From positions 2,418,001 to 2,482,000 of the forward strand of contig NZ_CP126604.1 of NCBI RefSeq assembly GCF_008364625.2: DNA of 64,000 bases, in the 5' to 3' direction. The stretch is from Enterobacter dykesii. GTDB taxonomy: Bacteria > Pseudomonadota > Gammaproteobacteria > Enterobacterales > Enterobacteriaceae. Positions 1 to 8,024 of this stretch are shown here, piece after piece. The notes beneath the pieces were generated by a model. That model was not told where the DNA came from. It saw only the letters and a list, made by a program, of their open reading frames with translations, and searched no databases. The translations under genes and the position numbers were made by a program. The number at the start of each line of letters is the position of its first letter. The stretch's first letter is position 1.

Positions 1-128
1 CGTTGTTTGGTCGTATATCCCTTGTCGTACTTACCCTTTTAGCATTGTTGTGGATGGCGTTAATTTTTGATTTTGGTGATATTGTCGGGCATCTCGGCGC
101 GCTGTTAAACCATCTGGATGGCAGTTGA
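1..128 (+). CDS. 3' end of a small membrane protein (partial)
   Basis: An open frame enters from the left edge and ends at TGA 126-128, giving the last 41 residues of a protein. The visible part has one strongly hydrophobic stretch (about residues 6-24 of the visible part, rich in L, V and A) followed by a short amphipathic tail ending NHLDGS. This fits the C-terminal transmembrane helix of a small inner-membrane protein. The start lies outside the window, so total length and family cannot be judged, and I do not recognise it. A non-coding read-through cannot be excluded. Confidence 0.45.
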   Translation, partial: LFGRISLVVLTLLALLWMALIFDFGDIVGHLGALLNHLDGS

Positions 129-139
129 CCGTGTTCCAG

Positions 140-170
140 AAAATAAAAAGCCACCAGCAGTGCCGGTGGC
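140..170 (-). terminator. Rho-independent terminator of the small ORF at 191-268
   Basis: On the minus strand the stem GCCACC / GGTGGC (150-170) is followed directly by a T-rich run (TTTTTATTTT, 149-140). It lies 20 bases past the stop of the 25-codon ORF, which suggests that this tiny gene is a transcription unit of its own. Confidence 0.7.
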
Positions 171-190
171 GGGTAAACGCGTATGTCGCG

Positions 191-268
191 TTATTTTTTC
201 ACAGGTTGAGGCTTTTTATCCCCTGACTCAGGGGCCTCACGCGGATCGTCTTTTTCAACACAGAGCAT
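191..268 (-). CDS. 25-residue hydrophilic small protein (candidate)
   Basis: The minus-strand ORF starts at ATG 268-266 behind an excellent Shine-Dalgarno (AGGAG, 6-7 bases away) and stops at TAA 193-191. It encodes a 25-residue, charged, lysine- and proline-rich peptide that starts MLCVEKDDPR and ends PQPVKK. There is no membrane segment or signal peptide, and one cysteine. Strong ribosome binding plus a dedicated terminator 20 bases downstream argue for a real gene despite its size. I do not recognise a family and infer no function. Confidence 0.5.
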   Translation of the reverse strand: MLCVEKDDPREAPESGDKKPQPVKK

Positions 269-336
269 AGTTTCTCCTGTATCAGATAACCATTTTCCAC
301 TATAGCCAGGCTGATTAAAGAGTGGCCAGGCGGCAA

Positions 337-759
337 TCATGCCTGCTCTTCCCCTTTCTCGCGAAAAGAGAGATAACCAAATACCCCACTTTCCCCATCC
401 ATGGGGTGGTTAACGCCGTCCATCACCTTCACCTCTGGAAAATCAAAAGGTGAAACGTTTTCAAAACAGGCGACATTCACGCCATATTCGTTTGGGTTAG
501 AACGCCGCTGATGGAACGTGTAGATCCCGCACACCGAGCAGAAGAAATGCCGTGCCGTTCCCGTGTTAAAGCGGTACTCGGTGAGCTTATCCTCACCTTT
601 GGTCACCCTAATCCCTGACAACGGCGCAGAGACGACGACCGCGCCCCGCATGCGACAAAAGGAACAGCTGCAGCGCCGCGCGGTGTTGAGGCCATCAGTG
701 AGCTCAACGGTGAACGCCACCGCCCCGCAATGGCACTTCGCATTACGTCTTTCAGCCAT
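337..759 (-). CDS. GFA/CENP-V domain zinc protein
   Basis: A 140-residue protein of the glutathione-dependent formaldehyde-activating enzyme (GFA, CENP-V) superfamily, small cytosolic beta-fold proteins that bind one or two zinc ions. The zinc ligands are visible: C9 and C11 (KCHCG), C30, C32 and C35 (RRCSCSFC), and C74 and C77 (CSVCG). The length is normal for a stand-alone domain. Family members rarely have a proven substrate, and the formaldehyde-glutathione link does not transfer automatically. The gene starts 3 bases after the stop of the small gene at 763-960, so the two are very likely co-transcribed. Confidence 0.88.
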   Translation of the reverse strand: MAERRNAKCHCGAVAFTVELTDGLNTARRCSCSFCRMRGAVVVSAPLSGIRVTKGEDKLTEYRFNTGTARHFFCSVCGIYTFHQRRSNPNEYGVNVACFENVSPFDFPEVKVMDGVNHPMDGESGVFGYLSFREKGEEQA

Positions 760-762
760 GGG

Positions 763-960
763 CTATACCCCTTTTCTCACCAGCTCGGCAGCCTTAACGA
801 AAACCTCATCTTCTACGCCATCGCCTTTTTGCCTGCCGAGCCTGACCAGTTCATCCACAATACTGTTGCGATGGATCGGTTTCTGGGCGGAAACCAGCCC
901 AATAACGGCGGCCCCAATCGCCAGCCCCACTAATCCGGTTTGTTCATCTTTGTTTTTCAT
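763..960 (-). CDS. 65-residue hypothetical protein with one hydrophobic segment
   Basis: The chosen start is ATG 960-958 (MKNKDEQ), which has AGGAG 7 bases upstream; a longer frame to 1023 lacks ribosome-binding support, and the ATG two codons earlier sits almost on the AGGAG. The protein has a short charged head, a glycine/alanine-rich hydrophobic stretch at about residues 8-24 (membrane helix or signal anchor), and a charged C-terminal half rich in K, R, E and V. I do not recognise it. It is translationally close (3 bases) to the GFA gene downstream and probably shares its transcript. Confidence 0.6.
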   Translation of the reverse strand: MKNKDEQTGLVGLAIGAAVIGLVSAQKPIHRNSIVDELVRLGRQKGDGVEDEVFVKAAELVRKGV

Positions 961-1025
961 ATTCATGCTCCTGGTACAACAAACAAGGTTAGCAGGAATA
1001 TGGTAAAACGGAATGACGGACAAGT

Positions 1026-2057
1026 TCAGACAGGTATGACCTCCAAAATCGACAGATAGGAACGGGTATCTATTATTTTGTTCAGCTTCAGATTGGTCTG
1101 TTCAAACAAGACCTGATACTCAGGCTCTGTTCTTGCCCGCCCGCCATCAAAGCTAGTTAACAGAAGAAGGTCAATTTCAAATCGTCCCTGCTCATTATTT
1201 TCTTTTTTAATAAGCGGTTCAAAAATTAATAAGCGGGCGTTCTCTTTCATTGCATTTCTGCAGCACTGAAGTATCTGTACCGCCTTCTCATCAGGCCAGT
1301 CCATGAGGATATACTTAAGCAGATAAATGTCCGCTGCAGGACAGGCTTCAAAAAAGCTACCCTCTACCGTCTGCCATCGGCGATTATCATTCAATAATGA
1401 CAGTCGATTGCGCGCAAGCACGTCTTTTTGATCAAACAAGATCCCTGTTAAGGTCGGATTTCGACGTAAAACGGCCAGCAATAAATTACCCAGCCCACCG
1501 GCGATATCGGCAACGACAGCGTTTTCAGGGAACAAATAGCTATCAGTAATCGCTTCATTCTCTACGGATGACATAGAGGCCATACCGGCGTGAAAAATAT
1601 TGCTGCCAGTCGCCGTGTCGTCATGCTGCCAGTAATCGTAAAAAGGCTTGCCAAACAATTCGTTAAAAACGGGTTTACCTTGCAATATTTCATCCATTCT
1701 GGCCGCTGGCTGCCAGAATGTTTGGTCTGTCAGCATGAGCACCGCCGCACGCAAGGAAAATTCATGATCGGAACGCAGGAATTGTGCTGAATGGCTAAGA
1801 CCGTATTCCGCTTCGGATACTTCGTTGAACACCCCACGCGAAGACAATAAACGCATGATTCGATGAAGATAATCGCAATCGACATTAAGCTCCTTCGCCA
1901 GCTGCTTAACGGATTTCTTTCCTTCAGCCAGTAGATCTGCAACGCCTAATACCGCGACAGCCCGAAGTGCTGCCTGCCATACAAAACCCATGCTTTGCTC
2001 TAACAAACACATTCCTTCTTTACGGCTGAGTAAATCCAGATTATTACGTTGTGACAT
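1026..2057 (-). CDS. Methyltransf_2-type O-methyltransferase-like protein with altered active site
   Basis: A 343-residue SAM-dependent methyltransferase of the family containing plant COMT and bacterial hydroxyneurosporene methyltransferases. An N-terminal winged-helix dimerisation domain (about 20-100) precedes a Rossmann methyltransferase domain with SAM motif I at 182-191 (VADIAGGLGN). In the usual K-x-x-x-HDW motif the catalytic histidine is replaced by methionine at 252 (KYILMDWPDE), while the GGRxRTExE region (E311) remains. The start ATG 2057-2055 is chosen because AAGGAG lies 7 bases upstream; 13 further upstream codons are open but unsupported. Flanking DNA is AT-rich, which fits horizontal acquisition. 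The substrate is unknown, and it may methylate by another base or only bind SAM. Confidence 0.8.
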   Translation of the reverse strand: MSQRNNLDLLSRKEGMCLLEQSMGFVWQAALRAVAVLGVADLLAEGKKSVKQLAKELNVDCDYLHRIMRLLSSRGVFNEVSEAEYGLSHSAQFLRSDHEFSLRAAVLMLTDQTFWQPAARMDEILQGKPVFNELFGKPFYDYWQHDDTATGSNIFHAGMASMSSVENEAITDSYLFPENAVVADIAGGLGNLLLAVLRRNPTLTGILFDQKDVLARNRLSLLNDNRRWQTVEGSFFEACPAADIYLLKYILMDWPDEKAVQILQCCRNAMKENARLLIFEPLIKKENNEQGRFEIDLLLLTSFDGGRARTEPEYQVLFEQTNLKLNKIIDTRSYLSILEVIPV

Positions 2058-2282
2058 TTTCTGCTCCTTACCAATAAAGATGTGTTGGACAACCAAAATC
2101 CGTTAGCAAGCGTAAGTCTGGAGTTAAGCTTTAGCCATATTAAAAATAATATTCAGCAAAGTTATTTGCTGATATTCCGTATCATTTAGCGTACAGAAAT
2201 GTCAATGCGTAAATAAATAAAACCACTTGTCATTTATTTTGAATAATAAAATACGGGAATTATTATTAAGGCAATGATTTTT

Positions 2283-2309
2283 TCACCTAAAAAAACCGTC
2301 GTAAGACGG
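2283..2309 (-). terminator. Rho-independent terminator of the secreted protein gene
   Basis: On the minus strand CCGTC-TTAC-GACGG (2309-2296) is followed by seven T residues. It lies just past the stop of the gene at 2321-2770. The rest of 2058-2282 is AT-rich non-coding DNA in which I see no gene; it must hold the promoter of the methyltransferase gene. Confidence 0.8.
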
Positions 2310-2320
2310 AATTTTAGTAT

Positions 2321-2770
2321 TTAAAATCTCGGCGTCAGCCCATATATGGGTGTCTTAATGTTTGCCGCCCAAACCTTGATATCATTTTGAAGCAGCACGG
2401 TAAAATCGGATTTCAAATGTGTCACCATACTATTAACGCTGTCAGCGTCCAGTACTGAAAAATGCTCAATTCTGTACTCTCCCACCTGAACACAGTGATA
2501 TTGTGCAGGAAGCACCTTGCCATTGACGTTAAGCTCTTGCCGGTTCGCACCACATTGTCCAGGGGATATGTAGGACACCAGCAGATTGGCCGAACGCCGG
2601 GCCGGTTGAGAAATACTCACCATGACGGGGAAACCTTCTGAGGTCTGCGTCATATCATAAAGAACGGCATTTTTTATATACCATGTATTGTATTCGCGCT
2701 CCTGAAAAGCGGACCAGGAAGGCGCAGAAATAAACGCCAGCGCCGCCAGTGTAATAGTTTGAATTCTCAT
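2321..2770 (-). CDS. Secreted two-cysteine protein of unknown function
   Basis: A 149-residue protein that begins with a clear Sec signal peptide (MRIQTITLAALAFISAPSWS, cleavage likely after S20 or A21). The mature protein of about 128 residues has two cysteines (in SPGQCGANR and QYHCVQ), which could form a disulfide in the periplasm. The start is ATG 2770-2768, with AAGGAAG about 10 bases upstream; the in-frame ATG nine codons earlier has no ribosome-binding site and would bury the signal peptide. I do not recognise a family. It has its own terminator and appears monocistronic. Confidence 0.65.
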   Translation of the reverse strand: MRIQTITLAALAFISAPSWSAFQEREYNTWYIKNAVLYDMTQTSEGFPVMVSISQPARRSANLLVSYISPGQCGANRQELNVNGKVLPAQYHCVQVGEYRIEHFSVLDADSVNSMVTHLKSDFTVLLQNDIKVWAANIKTPIYGLTPRF

Positions 2771-2885
2771 GGGATGTTGTCTTCCTTGTTGGTGCATTTA
2801 TTATTCAGATTGTGCAAAAAACAGCAAGCCATTGAGAATAGACCTACTACTATTAGCAGTGCTGGCGTCTAATGGTGACGAGGCG

Positions 2886-3464
2886 TTAAGGCTGGAGGTA
2901 CTCCTCTCTCAGCAATGCATAAAGATATTCATCCCCCCACTCTCCCTTAAAAAAGACATTCTGCCGATAATGAGCTTCTCGTCGAAAGTGGAGTTTTTCC
3001 AGCAGATTTACTGCAGGCGTATTTCGTATATCCACAACGGCGATGAGCCGGTGCTTTGCGTAATGCGTAAATAGCAGCGTGATAACGGCATTGAGTGCTT
3101 CCCGGGCATAACCCTGCTTCTGATATTTCATATCAAAGGTCATACCCAGTTCAGCCTGCCTGCCCTCATCAAAAAAATGAACACCAATATCACCCGCCAC
3201 TGCCCCGTCCGTTTGCCGTTCAACAATAATCTGATACCACGTATCATCGCTGTTAAACTCAAGAAGGATCTGCTGAGCATATAATTTCTCTGCATCTCGC
3301 GTCGTAAACCGCTCCCAGCTCTGAAAACGGGCAACTTCAGGCTGGTTACGGTAGCCTACAAGCTGCGACAAATCGGCAGATGCCAGAGGACGTAGTCGTA
3401 ACCGGGGGGTTTGAAACGGCAACCTGTCTTCCATCTTTTTTCTCATATCACCCGTTATCTTCAT
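2886..3464 (-). CDS. GNAT-family N-acetyltransferase (RimJ/RimL-like)
   Basis: A 192-residue acetyltransferase of the GNAT superfamily (Acetyltransf_3 type). It begins with the typical strand TPRLRLRPLASADL, and the acetyl-CoA pyrophosphate loop is visible as KYQKQGYAREAL (about 112-124), followed by the beta5-alpha4 segment DIRNTPAVNLLEKLHF. Members acetylate ribosomal-protein N-termini, aminoglycosides or small amines; the sequence does not tell which. Its start overlaps the stop of the VOC gene upstream (ATGA, 4 bases), so translation is coupled and both genes follow the MerR-type promoter at 3937-3967. Confidence 0.85.
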   Translation of the reverse strand: MKITGDMRKKMEDRLPFQTPRLRLRPLASADLSQLVGYRNQPEVARFQSWERFTTRDAEKLYAQQILLEFNSDDTWYQIIVERQTDGAVAGDIGVHFFDEGRQAELGMTFDMKYQKQGYAREALNAVITLLFTHYAKHRLIAVVDIRNTPAVNLLEKLHFRREAHYRQNVFFKGEWGDEYLYALLREEYLQP

Positions 3465-3901
3465 TTTTCCGTATGAGCCGTCCGGATTGCCTCAAGCCCA
3501 ACCCGCTGCCCGAATGACAGTTCTAATGTGTTGCCGTCAGGGTCGGCAAAAAATACATAGTAACCGACGGGATCGCCCAACTCCTCCGGTGCTTTTCTTA
3601 ACACCCCTTCAGCGATTGCCATCTCCGTTTTCCCGTCGAGTTCTTCACGCGTGGCGCAGGCAATCCCCAGGTGACCAAAGTTGCCCAGCGGCGTATCAGT
3701 CACATGGTCGGCCTGCACCAGCACAAGAGCGAAAGGACGGGTACGGTCGCTTAACCATGCCACCTTTCGGGCATCGGGAATACCGGGTTCACGCAGGTGG
3801 ATGACGTCCATATTGGCGTAGCGACGGTAGAAAGCGATACTCTTTTCCAGATCCCTGACCATAAACGCAACGTGGGTAAAACCAACATCGATATCTTTCA
3901 T
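3461..3901 (-). CDS. VOC-superfamily (glyoxalase/bleomycin-resistance fold) protein
   Basis: A 146-residue vicinal-oxygen-chelate protein. The first beta-alpha-beta module carries THVAFMVRDLEKSIAFY and the second carries GHLGIACATRE and ends in the metal-ligand strand ADPDGNTLELS. Putative metal ligands are H10 in the first module, H in GHLGIA, and E in TLELS. Such single-domain proteins are lyases, isomerases, dioxygenases or drug-binding proteins; the one shown here is closest to lactoylglutathione-lyase-like entries. It is the first gene of a two-gene operon with the acetyltransferase and lies behind a SoxR/MerR-type promoter, which suggests a role in detoxifying redox-active or electrophilic compounds. 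Confidence 0.85.
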   Translation of the reverse strand: MKDIDVGFTHVAFMVRDLEKSIAFYRRYANMDVIHLREPGIPDARKVAWLSDRTRPFALVLVQADHVTDTPLGNFGHLGIACATREELDGKTEMAIAEGVLRKAPEELGDPVGYYVFFADPDGNTLELSFGQRVGLEAIRTAHTEK

Positions 3902-3936
3902 TTTAAGATGTTACTCCTTTATCAGCGCGTGGAGGC

Positions 3937-3967
3937 ATCTTAAAAGCTCAAGTTAACTTGATGTCAA
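3937..3967 (-). promoter_or_regulatory. SoxR/MerR-type promoter with 19-bp spacer and perfect dyad
   Basis: Read on the minus strand: -35 TTGACA (3967-3962), a spacer of exactly 19 bases, and -10 TAAGAT (3942-3937). The spacer contains the perfect 14-base palindrome TCAAGTTAACTTGA (3961-3948). A 19-base spacer filled by a dyad is the signature of MerR-family activated promoters, and this dyad core equals the centre of the known SoxR box. The promoter points at the VOC-GNAT operon, whose start codon is 36 bases further. Confidence 0.75.
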
Positions 3968-3998
3968 CAAGCACTTCATCTGTTTCTCCCTGCGCTCG

Positions 3999-4340
3999 TC
4001 AGGAAGCAAAAGAAGAGAAATGGTAAGCCGTCACCATTAAGGCGATGCTGACGAAAATGCTGATAACAAAGTAGGTTTTGAAGGGCTGCTTTTGAGTTTT
4101 ATGACGAAAGAGCTGTTGGCCCAAAATGGCACCAGGCCAGCCGCCTGTCGCGCCAAACACCAGCAGCGTGACTTCCGGCACCCTGCGCAAACCTTTACGC
4201 GCCGCCATTTTATCGGCGCCATACATGCCTGTCGTCAGGGCGTTAATCAGCAGAAACCAGATGATCAGCGGATGCGAGGTAACAAGGCTAGCTATTGCAG
4301 CGAAAATCAGAAGTGAATAACAAAAGCGATTGAGGGTCAT
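3999..4340 (-). CDS. DUF1294 family inner-membrane protein
   Basis: A 113-residue membrane protein of the DUF1294 family. Hydrophobic helices are visible at about residues 5-20, 24-40 and 88-107. The conserved middle is present: a GADKxxARKGLRRVPE stretch, FGATGGWPGAILGQQLFRHKT, then QPFKTYF. In other bacteria the same domain is often fused behind a cold-shock domain, but no such fusion is present here. Function is unknown. It stands alone between the VOC/GNAT promoter region and the CSS-EAL gene, all on the minus strand. Confidence 0.8.
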   Translation of the reverse strand: MTLNRFCYSLLIFAAIASLVTSHPLIIWFLLINALTTGMYGADKMAARKGLRRVPEVTLLVFGATGGWPGAILGQQLFRHKTQKQPFKTYFVISIFVSIALMVTAYHFSSFAS

Positions 4341-4476
4341 AGTACGGGTTACTGGGTTGTGAAGCGGTTGCCGAGGGCGCAGTATACCCTCTCTTACGCC
4401 TGTCTCTTAAATGAAAGATTGTCTCTGTTATTTAAACACAAGATGTTGCCCCCCCTTTTATACGATGTGATAAACC

Positions 4477-6000
4477 TCACTCTACTTTCACCTTAACTTT
4501 TGGCTTCGACAAAAGAACTTTCACCAGTTCCTTAAACGGTGTGGGTTTGAAGAAGTAAAAACCTTGTAAAAAATTGATGTGGTTACGCGTGAGATAATCC
4601 AGCTGCTCTGGTGTTTCAACGCCTTCTGCCACAATACTGATTGACAATTTTTTTGCCAGCTCCAGTACCGAATCCAGTATAACGGTTGAGTCCGCACTGG
4701 CATTAACCCTGGCAACAAAGCTTTGGTCGATTTTGATGTAATCAATCTGCAAATCCTGCAGGTAAGACAGACCAGAATAGCCGGTTCCAAAATCATCCAG
4801 TGCAATAGCAAAACCAATCTCGTGGAGCGCATTCAGGGTCTTAACGAGATGTTCATCGACATGGAGGGGTTCTCGCTCGGTCACTTCAATGACAAGGTTA
4901 AGATCCTGATGAATAAAGCTACGCTTGTAGTGGAGACACTCTTCAACAAAAGTGGAGGCAACAATATGAGACGCGCTGAAGTTAATACCGACATGGAACC
5001 CTTCGGGTAACAAGGTAGAAATCGAATTCATATGCGATGCAACCTGACGCATTAAGCTCTGGGTTAAGGGAATGATTAAGCCCGATTTCTCAGCGAGAGG
5101 AATAAATGACGCGGGAGAGATAAACCCTGACTTCGGGTGTTTCCATCTGGCCAGCACTTCTACCCCACGCAACGTTCCCTCTTTACCGCTTACTACGGGT
5201 TGGTAGTAGGGAATAATTTCATTTCTGTAGATGGCAATACGCAGCGATTCCTCAGGCGAAATATCCTTAGAGAAATATCGCTGCAGAAGATAAGCAGGAA
5301 GAGAGGAGATGAGCAGCAGAAATAACAGCACTCCACCGGCCTGGTCGAATAGTCTCGTCAGGCTAAAAAAAGGCGGAGAGTTAAATTGAATCGCGAAAGG
5401 ATAATCAGCGTCTTTTACCCTGAGTACATCTTTGTTTGCATGGGCTGGCGTCATCACATCGCCGGATTGGCCTAAGCTACGATTGCCAACCTGCAGTGAA
5501 TACGCCACGCCACGTAATGGCATATTCAGCGCATCCCGGATATGGCTGTCACTGATGCTCACCATGATTCGGCTTCCGGCATGCTGTGTCTGGTATAAAA
5601 GAACCGGCAGGCCGTTGACCGTACTTTTCGCGGGAACGAGCAGCAATGTTGTTTCAGGCAGCGCTGAGCCGTTAACCAACAATACGCGGTTTCCCGGCAA
5701 CGAAGAGCACCAGACCGCATCTTTTTTCAGAATAACGATCGTTCTCAGGTGTGGCTGTAACGCAGCTTCGGTGCCGAGCCGATATTGTCCTTCAGCATCG
5801 CATTCATTTTCAGCAAGTTGCATCGCTATCCGGGCTGCATCGCGGGCTTCCTTAAGAATAACATTCATATTACGGACGACGTAGCGCGCCCCTGCCAGAC
5901 TGTCTGCCCGTGCAGAATACCAGACCTGTAAATTGATAATAAAAACGCCCAGCATAAAAATTGTCGTGGCTACAGCTAAATAAATCGATACACGGCGCAT
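4477..6000 (-). CDS. CSS-motif cyclic-di-GMP phosphodiesterase (EAL domain)
   Basis: A 507-residue inner-membrane protein of the PdeB/C/D/G/N type. TM1 is at about 7-27 and TM2 at 222-241. The periplasmic CSS domain between them carries WCSS (97-100) and a second cysteine at C67, the pair that forms a redox-controlled disulfide (DsbA/DsbB) in E. coli relatives. The cytoplasmic EAL domain (about 250-495) keeps the catalytic set: E281 in the EVL variant of EAL, N340 (GINFSAS), [13 protein letters not shown] (402-410), K424 and EGVE (459-462). It is therefore expected to hydrolyse c-di-GMP to pGpG. It is monocistronic, and the paralogue identity is not assigned. Confidence 0.92.
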   Translation of the reverse strand: MRRVSIYLAVATTIFMLGVFIINLQVWYSARADSLAGARYVVRNMNVILKEARDAARIAMQLAENECDAEGQYRLGTEAALQPHLRTIVILKKDAVWCSSLPGNRVLLVNGSALPETTLLLVPAKSTVNGLPVLLYQTQHAGSRIMVSISDSHIRDALNMPLRGVAYSLQVGNRSLGQSGDVMTPAHANKDVLRVKDADYPFAIQFNSPPFFSLTRLFDQAGGVLLFLLLISSLPAYLLQRYFSKDISPEESLRIAIYRNEIIPYYQPVVSGKEGTLRGVEVLARWKHPKSGFISPASFIPLAEKSGLIIPLTQSLMRQVASHMNSISTLLPEGFHVGINFSASHIVASTFVEECLHYKRSFIHQDLNLVIEVTEREPLHVDEHLVKTLNALHEIGFAIALDDFGTGYSGLSYLQDLQIDYIKIDQSFVARVNASADSTVILDSVLELAKKLSISIVAEGVETPEQLDYLTRNHINFLQGFYFFKPTPFKELVKVLLSKPKVKVKVE

Positions 6001-6372
6001 TGAGGATTCTCGACCAGAGTGAAGTTGCCGCTTCGATGATGCTGAAGTGATTGAATTGTCATCGTCTTAAGCATGGTTGATAAAGAAAGAAATACCATGT
6101 CAGGCGTCAGAAATATAAAAGTTACAGAAAAAGCGTGGTGTCGGTTCTGTTCCGCTGACTTTTCCTCGTTATACAACGTCACGCGCCTGGCTGCAGGCAA
6201 CAGATTCACCACACAAATAACCCCATAAGGTTATATTTACTCGGCCAATATGCGCAACGCTTTGTTTTCCTGCCCACCCGTGCACAAAGGTGTAGGAAAA
6301 GCCGACTACGCTTCCTGTAACGACAGAGTTTATGCTAAAACTGTTTTAATCAAGGGTTAAGAAAGGATTGGC
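6001..6372. other. Intergenic region between divergent CSS-EAL and ASCH genes
   Basis: 372 bases hold the two divergent promoters. The ASCH gene has AAAGGAT about 6 bases before its ATG. A 78-codon open frame on the minus strand (5976-6212) has no ribosome-binding site and an unlikely composition, and is not called. I see no other structure here. Confidence 0.5.
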
Positions 6373-6783
6373 ATGGTAAAGGTTGAGGAATTAAAAATGA
6401 AATACCCAGGCGCAGTGGCCTGGCAAATGGGTGATGGCCCGGAGCTGGCCAGCGTGCTTGCGGACCTGATTAAAAAAGGAATCAAAACGGCCACCTGCGG
6501 ATCTTTTGCCTCGTACGCGCAGGATATGTCTGCTCCGCGGATGGGGAGCTACAACATAATCCTTGATGGCCAGGATGTCCCAGTCTGTGTGATCCGGCTG
6601 GTTTCAATGCGGCTGGTGCGTTTTTGCGATGTTAATGAGGAGTTCGCTCGCAAAGAGGGTGAAGGTGATTTAAGCCTTGAATACTGGCAGAAAGAGCATC
6701 AGCGATTTTTCTTCCGCGAAGGCCATTTTTCTGAAGATATGGAACTGATCGCAGAAGAATTTGAATTGGTTGAGGTGCTTTAA
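6373..6783 (+). CDS. ASCH-domain protein
   Basis: A 136-residue protein built almost entirely of an ASCH domain, a PUA-like beta-barrel predicted to bind RNA or modified nucleosides. Typical features are the KKGIKTATCGSF segment (about 34-46), the MGSYNIILDGQDVPVCVIRL strands, the MRLVRFCDVNEEFARKEGEGD loop, and the C-terminal EYWQKEHQRFF. E. coli YqfB, a smaller relative, is an amidohydrolase acting on N4-acetylcytidine, but this protein belongs to a longer branch and the activity cannot be transferred safely. It is monocistronic and precedes ttcA; GGATTGGC upstream of the ATG supports the start. Confidence 0.8.
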   Translation: MVKVEELKMKYPGAVAWQMGDGPELASVLADLIKKGIKTATCGSFASYAQDMSAPRMGSYNIILDGQDVPVCVIRLVSMRLVRFCDVNEEFARKEGEGDLSLEYWQKEHQRFFFREGHFSEDMELIAEEFELVEVL

Positions 6784-7046
6784 GCTGAGATAAAAGTGAT
6801 ACTTATCCCAGCGAGCCTGCACCCTTCTGATGCCCTCCCAGGTTTTTCAGGCTTTTTAAAGCTACCCTTGTCGATATAACGCATAACCCCGGCATCACTA
6901 GTCATTACCCTTAAGCCTGCATGATGTGAATCACTATAGGGCTCCAGATTTAACCCCGCTGTAAAACGTGCTGGTATTCGTCGCCGGAATCCGTACCATA
7001 CGCGGCATACAATGTTTGCCCCTGCTGGCTCCGAAGGTAGTACTTA

Positions 7047-7982
7047 ATGCAACAGAATCAAGAAATTAACAAAAAAGAACAATACAACCTGAATAAACTG
7101 CAAAAGCGACTGCGCCGTAACGTGGGCGAAGCCATTGCAGACTTCAACATGATTGAAGAAGGCGACCGCATCATGGTTTGCCTGTCAGGGGGTAAAGACA
7201 GCTATACCATGCTGGAGATCCTGCGTAATCTTCAGCAAAGCGCACCGGTGAAATTTTCCCTGGTGGCGGTCAACCTTGACCAGAAACAGCCGGGCTTCCC
7301 GGAGCACATTCTGCCGGAATACCTCGAAAAGCTGGGCGTTGAGTATAAAATCGTCGAAGAAAATACCTACGGCATTGTGAAAGAGAAGATCCCGGAAGGG
7401 AAAACCACCTGCTCACTCTGTTCTCGTCTGCGCCGCGGCATTCTGTATCGTACCGCGACGGAGCTGGGCGCGACCAAAATTGCGCTGGGCCATCACCGCG
7501 ACGATATCCTGCAAACGCTGTTCCTCAATATGTTCTACGGCGGCAAGATGAAAGGCATGCCGCCTAAGCTGATGAGCGATGACGGCAAGCACATTGTGAT
7601 CCGCCCTCTCGCCTATTGCCGCGAAAAAGACATTGAGCGTTTTTCTCAGGCTAAAGGTTTCCCGATCATTCCATGTAACCTGTGCGGCTCTCAGCCGAAC
7701 CTGCAGCGTCAGGTAATTGGCGACATGCTGCGTGACTGGGATAAGCGTTATCCGGGTCGTATCGAAACCATGTTCAGCGCGATGCAAAACGTTGTTCCTT
7801 CCCATCTCGCGGATGTGGAGCTGTTCGACTTTAAAGGCATCAACCACGAGTCAGAAGTCGTGAACGGCGGGGACCTGGCGTTTGATCGGGAAGATATTCC
7901 CATGCAGCCAGCGGGCTGGCAGCCGGAAGAAGATGACAATCAGTTTGAAGAGCTGCGTCTCAACGTGCTTGAAGTGAAGTAA
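7047..7982 (+). CDS. ttcA: tRNA 2-thiocytidine(32) synthetase TtcA
   Basis: A 311-residue ATP-dependent sulfurtransferase that thiolates cytidine 32 of certain tRNAs (Arg, Ser) in the cytosol, using sulfur from IscS and a [4Fe-4S] cluster. The PP-loop SGGKDS is at 47-52. The cluster ligands are C122 and C125 (TCSLC), and the third cysteine region is IPCNLCGSQ near 212-220. Length equals E. coli TtcA. In E. coli K-12 this gene carries the attachment site of the Rac prophage; here the frame is intact and no prophage is present. It converges with dbpA across a shared terminator. Confidence 0.97.
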   Translation: MQQNQEINKKEQYNLNKLQKRLRRNVGEAIADFNMIEEGDRIMVCLSGGKDSYTMLEILRNLQQSAPVKFSLVAVNLDQKQPGFPEHILPEYLEKLGVEYKIVEENTYGIVKEKIPEGKTTCSLCSRLRRGILYRTATELGATKIALGHHRDDILQTLFLNMFYGGKMKGMPPKLMSDDGKHIVIRPLAYCREKDIERFSQAKGFPIIPCNLCGSQPNLQRQVIGDMLRDWDKRYPGRIETMFSAMQNVVPSHLADVELFDFKGINHESEVVNGGDLAFDREDIPMQPAGWQPEEDDNQFEELRLNVLEVK

Positions 7983-7988
7983 GCGATT

Positions 7989-8017
7989 AGCGTCTCAGAA
8001 GGACCTTCTGAGACGCT
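7989..8017. terminator. Bidirectional terminator between ttcA and dbpA
   Basis: A near-perfect inverted repeat (AGCGTCTCAGAAGG, one base, CCTTCTGAGACGCT) fills the gap between the convergent genes. A moderate T-rich run follows on the plus strand (TTCTTTATTT). It probably serves both genes. Confidence 0.8.
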
Positions 8018-8024
8018 CCATTCT

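Noticed and set aside
5976..6212. 78-codon minus-strand frame upstream of the CSS-EAL gene
   Set aside because: It overlaps the start of the phosphodiesterase gene, has no ribosome-binding site, and its composition is unlike a protein.
6814..6857. Terminator after the ASCH gene
   Set aside because: AGCCTG and CAGGCT followed by T residues can pair, but the loop of 28 bases is too large for a confident call.
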